NCBI GenBank assembly: GCA_003552565.1
Contig: PUNB01000041.1
Coordinates: forward strand, 1 to 5,995
DNA length: 5,995 nucleotides
Direction: 5' to 3'
Source of the DNA: Lentisphaerota bacterium
GTDB lineage: Bacteria; Verrucomicrobiota; Lentisphaeria; Oligosphaerales; PUNB01
Every line of letters begins with the position of its first letter. The first letter of the stretch is position 1. Position numbers and translations under genes: made by a program. This document shows positions 1 through 4,658 of this stretch, piece after piece. The notes below the pieces were generated by a model, which saw only the letters and a program-made list of their open reading frames with translations, was not told the origin of the DNA and made no database searches.

Positions 1-8
1 ATCTCAAC

Positions 9-36
9 ATTCAGAATTCAGAATTCAAAATTCATT
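9..36. repeat. 7-bp tandem repeat, four units (ATTCARA-like)
   Basis: Four consecutive 7-base units are seen: ATTCAGA, ATTCAGA, ATTCAAA, ATTCATT. The first two are identical and the last two are diverged. It contains two EcoRI-like GAATTC words as a by-product. No function can be inferred; it lies in the AT-rich edge of a repeat-filled spacer. Confidence 0.7.
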
Positions 37-48
37 ATTAGTGTTCCC

Positions 49-107
49 TGTTTCTTCTACGGGGTATCAGGCGCCTTGCGCCGGCGGTCGGGCTTATGTG
101 AAACTTC
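49..107 (+). repeat. 59-bp module A, copy 1
   Basis: This is a copy of the recurring ~59-bp element. It shares the blocks CGGGGTATCAGGCGCC, TTGCGCCGG and GGGCTTATGTG with the other copies. Its centre forms a 5-bp stem (70-74 with 78-82) around a CTT loop. Its ends are degraded: AAGTCTC has become TGTTTC, and GAGACTT has become GAAACTT. It is separated from copy 2 by a 249-base period. Confidence 0.8.
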
Positions 108-132
108 GTCTTTTTATAGCCACAAAAAAAAT

Positions 133-276
133 GGAGCGGCCGCGTCCTCGCGGCCAAATAATGGAGGGCGAGCAGCTTGCCTGAGCCACACGAAGAGTGG
201 TCAGGTCCCCGCGAGCCATAAAAAAGCCCGTTCCCTTGCGAGCACACCTTAATGCCCGCGAGGACGCGGGCGCTCC
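133..276. repeat. Module D: inverted pair of TCCT/AGGA-tetraloop hairpins
   Basis: Positions 133-155 and 254-276 are reverse-complement copies of each other over 23 bases with only two mismatches. Each copy is itself a hairpin: GGCCGCG-TCCT-CGCGGCC at 138-155 and GCCCGCG-AGGA-CGCGGGC at 254-271. The two mismatches are the two partners of one base pair, so each hairpin keeps all seven pairs. The pair could also fold into one long stem with a ~98-base loop. A related pair lies at 2000-2067. The role is unknown; no transposase is nearby. Confidence 0.8.
180..205. repeat. Small stem-loop inside the module D pair
   Basis: CCTGAGCCAC (180-189) can pair with GTGGTCAGG (197-205) with one bulged base, around a 7-base loop. 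It sits between the two large GC-rich hairpins. It is not followed by a T run, so it does not look like a terminator. It may be part of a larger folded unit or chance. Confidence 0.45.
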
Positions 277-296
277 CAGATGTATTGCCCGTAACC

Positions 297-355
297 AAGT
301 CTCTTCCTCGGGGTAAACGGCGCCTTGCCCCGAAGGTGGGGCTTATGTGAGACTT
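297..355 (+). repeat. 59-bp module A, copy 2 with intact ends
   Basis: This copy keeps both termini, AAGTCTC at 297-303 and GAGACTT at 349-355, which are perfect reverse complements. The interior matches other copies (CTTCCTCGGGGTA, GGCGCCTTGC, GGGGCTTATGTG). Here a second inner pairing, TCGGGG with CCCCGA, replaces the central GCGCC stem of copy 1. It ends about 20 bases before the candidate -10 box of the downstream gene. Confidence 0.82.
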
Positions 356-376
356 TATCTTTTTTTCGCCACTGAT

Positions 377-382
377 TATAAT
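377..382 (+). promoter_or_regulatory. Candidate -10 box for the FGE-like gene
   Basis: A perfect TATAAT lies 41 bases before the ATG at 424, which would give a leader of about 35 bases. No good -35 box is found: the 17-base-spaced hexamer is TTTATC, inside the tail of module A. The call rests on the -10 box and position alone. The ribosome-binding site is a weak TAAGG (411-415) eight bases before the ATG. Confidence 0.35.
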
Positions 383-423
383 GCACATTTATTCCTCATC
401 CTATTGTCTATAAGGTTTCAATT

Positions 424-1662
424 ATGAATAAAGATAATCATTCAGAGAGCAGCAGCCAGGGTGTTTCCCAAGAACAGTCGCGGGATAAGAAGCCGGAAGG
501 GATGTTTTCTCATGATTCCTTGTCGGCTTTAAGTGACGCGCAGCTGAAAAAACTGGCGAATCAGGCGAAGAAAGCAACCGCCGGCAGGCCGCCGGAGAAG
601 GAACGTCTGGAGTACATGAAAAAGCGCCGACGCTACTGGCACAAACGATTCTTTATTTGGTTTTTAGAGTTTTGTGTTCTTTTGGCTGTCTTGGAAATAT
701 TCATCCTTGAACCGCGCCGGACGGAGCGCGAGGCTATGCGGCGGCAGGCTGAAGAAAGGGCGCTGACTCCTCCGGGAAGGGGGGCTGAGCTGGAGGAGAT
801 GGGGGATCAGGCTATTTCGCTTACAGCATTGCGGGAAGTGACGCCGGCTTATCGAGTTGCCTTGGAGAAACTCGCCGATGGCAGTGAAGAGGCTCAGCGC
901 CGGCAGGAAGCTTACGCCGCGGACAAAGGTTTGCCGGTGGAGGTGGAAAACTCCATCGGCATGCGCTTCCGTTTAGTACCGCCAGGCAGTTTTTTGCAAG
1001 GCAGTCCCGAAGATGAAAGAGGGCGCTGGGAGGGCGAAATACAGCATTCAGCAGCCGTCTCAGAGCCGATCTACGTGGGAAAGTTCGAGGTCACTCAGGA
1101 GCAATGGCAAAAGGTTATGGATACTTCTCCCGCTTATTTTTCAGGCGCCCGCCGGCCTGTGGAAACGGTAACCTGGCATGAGGCTCAGGAGTTCACCCGC
1201 AAGCTGGCCGAGAAGGAAGGAGTGGAGCAGGGTACTTATCGACTGCCTGTTGAGACGGAGTGGGAATACGCCTGTCGGGCCGGTACGCAAAGCGCCTATG
1301 TCTTTGGGGATGATCCGGCTGGGCTGGAAGAATTCGCCTTCTTTGACCGCAACAGCTACGGGCGCACAAATGAAGTCGGGCAATTACATCCGAACGCTTT
1401 CGGACTACACGACATGCACGGAAATGTCTGGGAATGGTGTGAAGATGCTTTCGCCGATTACCCTGGGTTTGTATCCGAACGGGTGAGCGATGGATTCGGC
1501 ACTTATGACCCCACCGACGGCCGCTGGTACAATGTGCGCGGTGGTAATTTTCGCGATCAGGCCAGAGACTGTCGCTCCGCATCCCGCACTCGTCTGCCCC
1601 CGGATTCCCACGGCAATCTGCTTGGGTTCAGGGTGGTGCGCACCATCCCGGAAGTTGAGTAG
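424..1662 (+). CDS. Membrane-anchored FGE/SUMF1-like domain protein
   Basis: The product has 412 residues. Residues 1-75 are polar and become very basic (KKRRRYWHKR) just before one hydrophobic segment at about 76-95. The positive-inside rule then puts the N-terminus in the cytoplasm and the C-terminal domain outside the inner membrane. After a charged linker (~97-165), an FGE-sulfatase/SUMF1-type domain spans about 172-408. Its family hallmarks are RLPVETEWEYACRAG (273-287), FGLHDMHGNVWEWCED (326-341), VRGGNF (371-376) and GFRVVR (401-406). True FGE carries two copper-binding catalytic cysteines after RGGSF. Here the first position is Asp378 and only the second, Cys383, remains, as in many non-FGE members. 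Sulfatase activation is therefore unlikely, and no sulfatase gene is in the window. The fold also occurs in proteins of other or unknown function, so no symbol is given. The start is supported by TAAGG eight bases upstream and codon-for-codon continuity. It is apparently monocistronic. Confidence 0.9.
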   Translation: MNKDNHSESSSQGVSQEQSRDKKPEGMFSHDSLSALSDAQLKKLANQAKKATAGRPPEKERLEYMKKRRRYWHKRFFIWFLEFCVLLAVLEIFILEPRRTEREAMRRQAEERALTPPGRGAELEEMGDQAISLTALREVTPAYRVALEKLADGSEEAQRRQEAYAADKGLPVEVENSIGMRFRLVPPGSFLQGSPEDERGRWEGEIQHSAAVSEPIYVGKFEVTQEQWQKVMDTSPAYFSGARRPVETVTWHEAQEFTRKLAEKEGVEQGTYRLPVETEWEYACRAGTQSAYVFGDDPAGLEEFAFFDRNSYGRTNEVGQLHPNAFGLHDMHGNVWEWCEDAFADYPGFVSERVSDGFGTYDPTDGRWYNVRGGNFRDQARDCRSASRTRLPPDSHGNLLGFRVVRTIPEVE

Positions 1663-1677
1663 AACCCGTGCTTAGAG

Positions 1678-1738
1678 CTGTCATATAAGCCCCGCCCCCG
1701 GCACTGCGCACGTTTGATATTCCGAGAGTGTGAGACTT
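1678..1738 (-). repeat. 59-bp module A, inverted copy
   Basis: Read on the minus strand, this begins with AAGTCTC (1738-1732), contains TATCA and a GCGCA/GCCGG centre, and ends with GGGGCGGGGCTTATATGA, which matches the module A consensus tail. It is more diverged in the middle than the plus-strand copies and its outer end near 1678 is fuzzy. It overlaps module C by seven bases, exactly as the plus-strand copy does at 4566. Confidence 0.72.
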
Positions 1739-1775
1739 GTTGAATGGTTTCTGGTGTCAGGTTTCGGGTTTCAGA
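1732..1775 (-). repeat. Module C, 44-bp long-range inverted repeat, left copy
   Basis: The reverse complement of this segment matches 4529-4572 at 43 of 44 bases; the one difference is at 1741. Its core reads GAAACCCGAAACCTGACACC on the minus strand. The similarity continues at lower identity into the adjoining module A copies, so the real duplicated unit is about 95-100 bp. The two copies are 2.8 kb apart and flank grpE-dnaJ in opposite orientation. Confidence 0.88.
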
Positions 1776-1781
1776 CACTTT

Positions 1782-1891
1782 CCTAGTCTCGCACCTAGTC
1801 TCGCACTTAGTCTGAAAAATGAGGAATCGACAGAAATCCAGATCCGCCTGAGGCGGACGAGACAAGGTGCGAGACAAAGTTTTATTTTTTT
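1782..1891 (+). repeat. Module B, copy 1: doubled 12-mer, hairpin, inverted arm, T run
   Basis: CTAGTCTCGCAC occurs twice in tandem (1783-1806) with a partial third unit to 1813. An inverted version lies at 1857-1879, matching 1782-1804 at 19 of 23 positions and including the perfect 11-base match GTCTCGCACCT / AGGTGCGAGAC. Just inside the right arm is the stem TCCGCC-TGA-GGCGGA (1843-1857). A nearly pure T run follows (1880-1891). A folded transcript would resemble an intrinsic terminator for the FGE-like gene, which ends ~120 bases upstream. The same architecture at 4349-4444 is not at a gene end, so it is primarily a repeat. Confidence 0.75.
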
Positions 1892-1989
1892 GTGCGTGTA
1901 GAGACTGCAAACACCTTTTCGCATAACCTTTAGCCCGACCCCGAGCGAAAAGGAAGACTGTCGGCGGTGCGGCAGTGACCAAAATAAAC

Positions 1990-2074
1990 CCGCATATAGT
2001 ACTACGGTCGTCCTCGGCCGTAGCCCATGCCTGCTGCTCATCAATACGGCCGAGGACGACCGTAGTACATGCGG
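1990..2074. repeat. Module D, second pair: 23-bp perfect dyad
   Basis: Positions 2000-2022 and 2045-2067 are perfect reverse complements over 23 bases around a 22-base spacer. The outer CCGCAT (1990-1995) and ATGCGG (2069-2074) extend the dyad after a small internal mismatch. Each arm can also fold on itself around a TCCT (2011-2014) or AGGA (2053-2056) tetraloop, exactly as at 133-276. A terminator role for dnaJ is possible but not convincing, since the nearest T-rich bases on that strand lie several bases beyond the stem and are interrupted. Confidence 0.85.
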
Positions 2075-2219
2075 CGACCGGCACCACTGCCAATTTCCTT
2101 AAAAGAGCTATTGCATCCTAATGAACACACATATTTCTAACTGACGACATTCATAGCAAATAAGTGGCCAGGTGGCTGTAAAAGACGAAGACGACCGCCG
2201 GCGTGGTGCGCCTTACAAA

Positions 2220-2238
2220 CCGGAGCTGGAAGCTCCGG
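2220..2238 (-). terminator. Compact 8-bp hairpin downstream of dnaJ, possible terminator
   Basis: CCGGAGCT (2220-2227) and AGCTCCGG (2231-2238) are perfect reverse complements with a 3-base loop. On the minus strand the stem is about 48 bases past the dnaJ stop and is followed only by TTTG, a weak T tract. An outer GTGGCC (2164-2169) and GGCCAC (2237-2242) suggest it may belong to a larger repeat instead. The hairpin is certain; the terminator role is a guess. Confidence 0.35.
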
Positions 2239-2285
2239 CCACCATCTGACACATGAACACTGCAACCTTCCGTCTTACATAGGAT

Positions 2286-3452
2286 TCATTTAAACTTTTC
2301 GGCTTTTTTCTGAAAATCCTTGTGCCGGGGATAATTGGCTTCCTCAATCATATCGCTCAGCTCCTGGACTTTCTGTTTCTGTTTGTGACTCAGTTTTGTC
2401 GGCACTTCCACCTGCACTTTCACATGTTGGTCTCCACGGCCATGACCGCGCACCGAGGGCATCCCCTTGCCGCGCAAGCGCAGAACGGCTCCGGACTGAG
2501 TTCCGGCGGGGATTTTCAATTTGCCGCTGCCGCTGATAGTGGGCACGGTGATGGTTCCTCCAAGAGCCGCTATGTGGAAGGGAACCGGCACGTCGCAATA
2601 GATGTCGTTGCCTTCACGCCGGAACAGATCGTGCGGTTTGACGTGCAGGATTACATACAGGTCTCCGGGCGGGCCGCCGCGTTCGCCGGCTTCTCCTTCG
2701 CCGCCGACCCGCAGTCGGGAACCGTTGTCGACACCGACCGGGATATGAACCTGGATGGTCTTGCGGCGGCGCACTTTCCCGACTCCTTGACAGGTGGGAC
2801 AGGGATCGGATATGGTCTGGCCTTGTCCCTGGCAGTATGGACAGTGCTGGCGGACGCTGAAAAAGCCCTGATTCATGCTGATAGTGCCGCTGCCTCCGCA
2901 TTGTCCGCAGGTGCTGGGCGAGGTGCCGGGCTTGGCGCCGCTGCCGCCGCAGTTGTCACAACTGACAGGGCGGGTTAGCTCAATCTTTTTATCAGCTCCA
3001 AAGACCGCGTCTTCAAAATCTATTTCCATTTCATAGACAATGTCTCTGCCGGCCGCCGGGCCTCTACGACCGCCGCGACCGCCGCGGCTCGTTTGTCCGC
3101 CGCCGAAGAATGAGTCGAAGATACTGCCGCCGGCTCCACCTCCTCCGCCGAAAACTTCATTAAAGATATCGAAGGGGTCAACGCCGCCGAAGCCTCCGGC
3201 TCCTCCGCCGGCGCCGCGACCGCCGCTGCGGGTATAGGCTTCATGACCATATTGATCGTATCGCCTCCGTTTCTCCGGATCGCTCAAGACCTCATAAGCG
3301 GTGGAGATTTCTTTGAACTTCTCTTCGGCTTCTTTGTCATTGGGATTTTTGTCCGGGTGGTATTTCAAGGCCAGTTTCCGATAGGCCTTCTTGACATCTT
3401 CAGAAGAGGCTGATCGGTCAAGCCCCAATATGGAATAAAAATCTTTGGCCAT
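2286..3452 (-). CDS. dnaJ: Chaperone protein DnaJ (Hsp40, type I)
   Basis: DnaJ is the cytoplasmic J-domain co-chaperone that delivers unfolded substrates to DnaK and stimulates its ATPase. The 388-residue product has the full type I layout and usual length. The J domain (~1-70) carries the essential HPD at 32-34. A Gly/Phe-rich linker covers ~76-133. The zinc-finger domain has four CxxCxGxG repeats, with cysteines at 165/168, 182/185, 204/207 and 218/221, all present. Two C-terminal substrate-binding domains run to ~350. The gene lies 22 bases downstream of grpE on the same strand, so the two are surely one transcript. The start has a GGAAG ribosome-binding site (complement of 3464-3468) about ten bases upstream. 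Nothing suggests truncation. A J-domain specialist such as CbpA is excluded by the zinc fingers. Confidence 0.97.
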   Translation of the reverse strand: MAKDFYSILGLDRSASSEDVKKAYRKLALKYHPDKNPNDKEAEEKFKEISTAYEVLSDPEKRRRYDQYGHEAYTRSGGRGAGGGAGGFGGVDPFDIFNEVFGGGGGAGGSIFDSFFGGGQTSRGGRGGRRGPAAGRDIVYEMEIDFEDAVFGADKKIELTRPVSCDNCGGSGAKPGTSPSTCGQCGGSGTISMNQGFFSVRQHCPYCQGQGQTISDPCPTCQGVGKVRRRKTIQVHIPVGVDNGSRLRVGGEGEAGERGGPPGDLYVILHVKPHDLFRREGNDIYCDVPVPFHIAALGGTITVPTISGSGKLKIPAGTQSGAVLRLRGKGMPSVRGHGRGDQHVKVQVEVPTKLSHKQKQKVQELSDMIEEANYPRHKDFQKKAEKFK

Positions 3453-3474
3453 AGCTTAGTTTCTTCCGTTTGAT

Positions 3475-4173
3475 TTATTTATTTTCAGTATCTTTTTCCG
3501 TTGTAGTATTATCTTCTTCCGTTGTAGTATTTTCAGAAGATGATGCAGCCTGCGCTGTTGTTTCCGGCTGGCTATCGTTTTCTTCCTCATTCCCCGGCGG
3601 ACCTGAGCTGACCACCACGGTGGCCGGCCTGAGCAGGCGATTGCCGAGCCGATATCCGCATTTCCACTGACGAATGACCTGATCCTTCGGTACAGTTTCC
3701 GAAGGTTCCTGGGCCACGGCGCTGTGCTCGGCGGGATTGAACTGCTCGCCGATCGCGTTCACCCGTTCCACGCCGAGAGATTCGAAGGTTTTTTGAAATT
3801 CCGCCAGAATCATTGACATTCCCTGTTTCAAGGTTTCAAAGTCGGGAGTCTGGTCCACATGATCCATGGCCATTTGAAAATGATCGAAAACCGTCAGGAA
3901 CTCTTCGATTGTGGAAGCTTTGGCGTATTCCCGGATATCCGAGGCGTCACGCTGCATACGTTTGCGGTAGTTTTCCAGTTCCGCCCGGGCGCGGACGTAT
4001 TTATCATTCATCTCGCGCAGCTGTTCCTCCAGGCTTTTGCCGGTTTCCTGTTCAGCTTCCGGCTGACCTTCTTGGACTTCCTGGGAAGTATCATCAGCCG
4101 GTTCTCGTCCCCGGGATTTTGAATTGTTCTGTTCTTCTGGATCGTTTTTTTCGTTTTTTTTCTTTTTGCCCAT
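3475..4173 (-). CDS. grpE: Nucleotide exchange factor GrpE
   Basis: GrpE releases ADP from DnaK, resetting its substrate cycle. The 232-residue product starts with a lysine-rich stretch and an acidic, disordered region (1-45). The long dimerising helix is at ~46-130 (EEQLREMNDKYVRARAELEN, then YRKRMQRD). The beta domain (~131-190) has the family signature around FNPAEHSAVAQEP and GYRLGNRLLRPATVVVS. Residues ~191-232 form an extra acidic, Thr/Glu/Asn-rich tail, which makes it longer than the ~200 residues common for the family. AGGAG (complement of 4185-4189) lies 11 bases before the ATG. It is first in the grpE-dnaJ operon; dnaK is not adjacent. I found no CIRCE heat-shock operator (TTAGCACTC-N9-GAGTGCTAA) upstream, so HrcA control is not supported here. 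Confidence 0.96.
   Translation of the reverse strand: MGKKKKNEKNDPEEQNNSKSRGREPADDTSQEVQEGQPEAEQETGKSLEEQLREMNDKYVRARAELENYRKRMQRDASDIREYAKASTIEEFLTVFDHFQMAMDHVDQTPDFETLKQGMSMILAEFQKTFESLGVERVNAIGEQFNPAEHSAVAQEPSETVPKDQVIRQWKCGYRLGNRLLRPATVVVSSGPPGNEEENDSQPETTAQAASSSENTTTEEDNTTTEKDTENK
3496..3531 (-). repeat. 15-bp direct repeat in the 3' end of grpE
   Basis: TTCCGTTGTAGTATT occurs at 3496-3510 and again at 3517-3531, a 21-base period. It encodes two 7-residue units, NTTTEED and NTTTEKD, in the GrpE tail. The whole-codon period leaves the frame intact, as expected for in-frame slippage or recent duplication in a disordered tail. Confidence 0.85.
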
Positions 4174-4206
4174 ACTTATCTTTTCTCCTGTGAATGGATG
4201 TTTATA

Positions 4207-4235
4207 TTGTCAAGTCAATCTTAAGATACTATAAT
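4207..4235 (+). promoter_or_regulatory. Near-consensus sigma-70-type promoter facing alr
   Basis: TTGTCA (4207-4212), a 17-base spacer and TATAAT (4230-4235) match 11 of 12 consensus positions with ideal spacing. A transcript would start near 4242 and cross ~480 bases of repeats before reaching alr. It may be an alr promoter with a long leader, a promoter for an unannotated RNA, or chance in AT-rich DNA. No closer convincing alr promoter was found. Confidence 0.4.
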
Positions 4236-4246
4236 ACCTTTATCAA
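4218..4246 (-). promoter_or_regulatory. Candidate grpE-dnaJ promoter, overlapping the opposite one
   Basis: On the minus strand, TTGATA (complement of 4241-4246), a 17-base spacer and TAAGAT (complement of 4218-4223) match 9 of 12 consensus positions. The start would fall near 4211, giving a ~38-base leader that contains the AGGAG site. It shares bases with the plus-strand promoter, so the two could not be occupied together. No sigma-32-like or CIRCE motif is evident. Confidence 0.35.
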
Positions 4247-4322
4247 GAACGCAACAGAAACTGAAGTTTTCTCATTTTTCTGACAGGATAATATGAACAT
4301 GCAAAAATCGGGAAAGTTCAGA

Positions 4323-4337
4323 CTTATGTGAGACTTC
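4323..4337 (+). repeat. Module A fragment (3' end only)
   Basis: CTTATGTGAGACTTC matches the terminal part of the full 59-bp copies exactly, but the upstream ~44 bases are absent. It looks like a truncated copy, 11 bases before module B copy 2. Confidence 0.6.
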
Positions 4338-4348
4338 ACGTTGTTAAC

Positions 4349-4444
4349 CTTGTCCCGAACTTTGTCCCGAACCTAATTCCAAAGTCAAAAAACACTGGAC
4401 AAGATTCGGGATCCGCCTGAGGCGGATTCGAGACAAAGTTTTTT
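4349..4444 (+). repeat. Module B, copy 2
   Basis: Two 12-mers in tandem, CTTGTCCCGAAC and TTTGTCCCGAAC (4349-4372), are followed by the perfect stem ATCCGCC-TGA-GGCGGAT (4411-4427). An inverted arm at 4425-4440 matches 4358-4373 at 14 of 16 positions, and a run of six T follows (4439-4444). The order and spacing repeat copy 1 at 1782-1891, with the 12-mer and its inverted partner both altered (GTCTCGCAC there, GTCCCGAAC here). It lies between divergent genes, so it is not an obvious terminator for either. Confidence 0.75.
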
Positions 4445-4451
4445 GCCGCAC

Positions 4452-4510
4452 CAGTCTCTCCCTCAGGGTATCCGGTGCCTTGCGCCGGTGGCGGGGCTTA
4501 TGTGAGACTT
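4452..4510 (+). repeat. 59-bp module A, copy 4 with intact ends
   Basis: AGTCTC at 4453 and GAGACTT at 4504-4510 bound this copy. The centre CCGGTGC-CTT-GCGCCGG forms a 7-bp stem with one G-T pair, the strongest central hairpin of the set. It follows module B copy 2 after only seven bases. Confidence 0.82.
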
Positions 4511-4528
4511 CGTGGTTTCACCGTCTTC

Positions 4529-4572
4529 TCTGAAACCCGAAACCTGACACCAGAAACCATTAAACAAGTCTC
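4529..4572 (+). repeat. Module C, 44-bp long-range inverted repeat, right copy
   Basis: This segment matches the reverse complement of 1732-1775 at 43 of 44 bases. Its last seven bases (AAGTCTC) are also the start of the next module A copy, an arrangement conserved at the other end. Within it the phrase GAAACC recurs at short intervals, suggesting an older internal duplication. Confidence 0.88.
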
Positions 4573-4620
4573 TCCTTCGGGGTATCAGGCGCATTGCGTT
4601 GGGGGGGCTTATGTGTGATC
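4566..4620 (+). repeat. 59-bp module A, copy 5, degraded right end
   Basis: AAGTCTCTCCTTCGGGGTAT at the left end matches the consensus well. The centre (GCGCATTGCGTTGG) has lost part of its pairing, and the right end reads GTGTGATC in place of GTGAGACTT. It is the copy closest to alr. Confidence 0.75.
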
Positions 4621-4627
4621 GCAATCC

Positions 4628-4658
4628 GAAAGCGCCTTCGGCGCGGTGCTACGCTTTC
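4628..4658. repeat. Stem-loop upstream of alr
   Basis: GAAAGCG (4628-4634) is the exact reverse complement of CGCTTTC (4652-4658). An alternative inner stem, GCGCC-TTC-GGCGC (4632-4644), shares bases with it, so the two are mutually exclusive. No T run follows, and the structure lies ~60 bases before the alr start. It could be another dispersed repeat or a leader structure; the mutual exclusivity alone is not evidence of a riboswitch. Confidence 0.5.

Larger units (their letters stand above)
1..423. other. Non-coding, repeat-built leader region upstream of the FGE-like gene
   Basis: I see no credible gene here. The stretch holds a 7-bp tandem repeat (9-36), two direct copies of the 59-bp module A (49-107 and 297-355), and between them an inverted pair of GC-rich hairpins (133-155 and 254-276) with a smaller hairpin at 180-205. 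Only the last ~50 bases, which are AT-rich, look like a promoter and ribosome-binding region for the gene at 424. A leftward open frame across 38-388 exists, but it translates the two module A copies into the same peptide, which marks it as repeat-derived. Confidence 0.75.
1663..2285. other. Repeat-built spacer between convergent genes
   Basis: This 623-bp stretch lies between the 3' ends of the FGE-like gene and dnaJ. From left to right it holds an inverted copy of module A (1678-1738), module C (1732-1775), module B with a T run (1782-1891), a large module D dyad (1990-2074) and a compact hairpin (2220-2238). Both flanking genes end here, so some of the hairpins may serve as terminators. 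Open frames in it are short or run through the repeats, and I accept none as a gene. Confidence 0.75.

Noticed and set aside
297..355. Module A as an integron attC site (also ~59 bp)
   Set aside because: attC sites have GTTRRRY and RYYYAAC core sites. These elements end in AAGTCTC/GAGACTT, lack those cores, are not between cassette-like genes, and no integron integrase is present.
38..388. Leftward 116-codon open frame in the first spacer
   Set aside because: It runs through two module A copies and the GC-rich hairpins. The two copies fall in the same frame and give the same HISPTxGARR peptide twice, so the frame is a by-product of the repeats. There is no ribosome-binding site or family resemblance.
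424..1662. True formylglycine-generating enzyme or ergothioneine synthase EgtB
   Set aside because: The first FGE catalytic cysteine is absent (Asp378). The protein also lacks the N-terminal DinB-like domain of EgtB; its N-terminal part is a charged tail plus one membrane span.
1557..2093. Leftward 178-codon open frame across the end of the FGE-like gene and the spacer
   Set aside because: It overlaps the well-supported gene on the other strand and then translates modules A, B, C and D. The composition is repeat-like and no domain is recognisable.
2322..2978. Rightward 218-codon open frame opposite dnaJ
   Set aside because: It is fully antisense to the zinc-finger and C-terminal regions of dnaJ, whose motifs are unmistakable. 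The Ala/Gly-rich product is what GC-rich antisense coding DNA yields.
4323..4620. CRISPR-like array from the closely spaced module A copies
   Set aside because: Copies are diverged, spaced irregularly and separated by other repeat modules, not unique spacers of constant length. No cas gene is present.
4628..4658. Riboswitch or attenuator before alr
   Set aside because: Two mutually exclusive stems exist, but there is no T run, no sequestered ribosome-binding site and no known aptamer signature. The fold is equally explained by another dispersed repeat.
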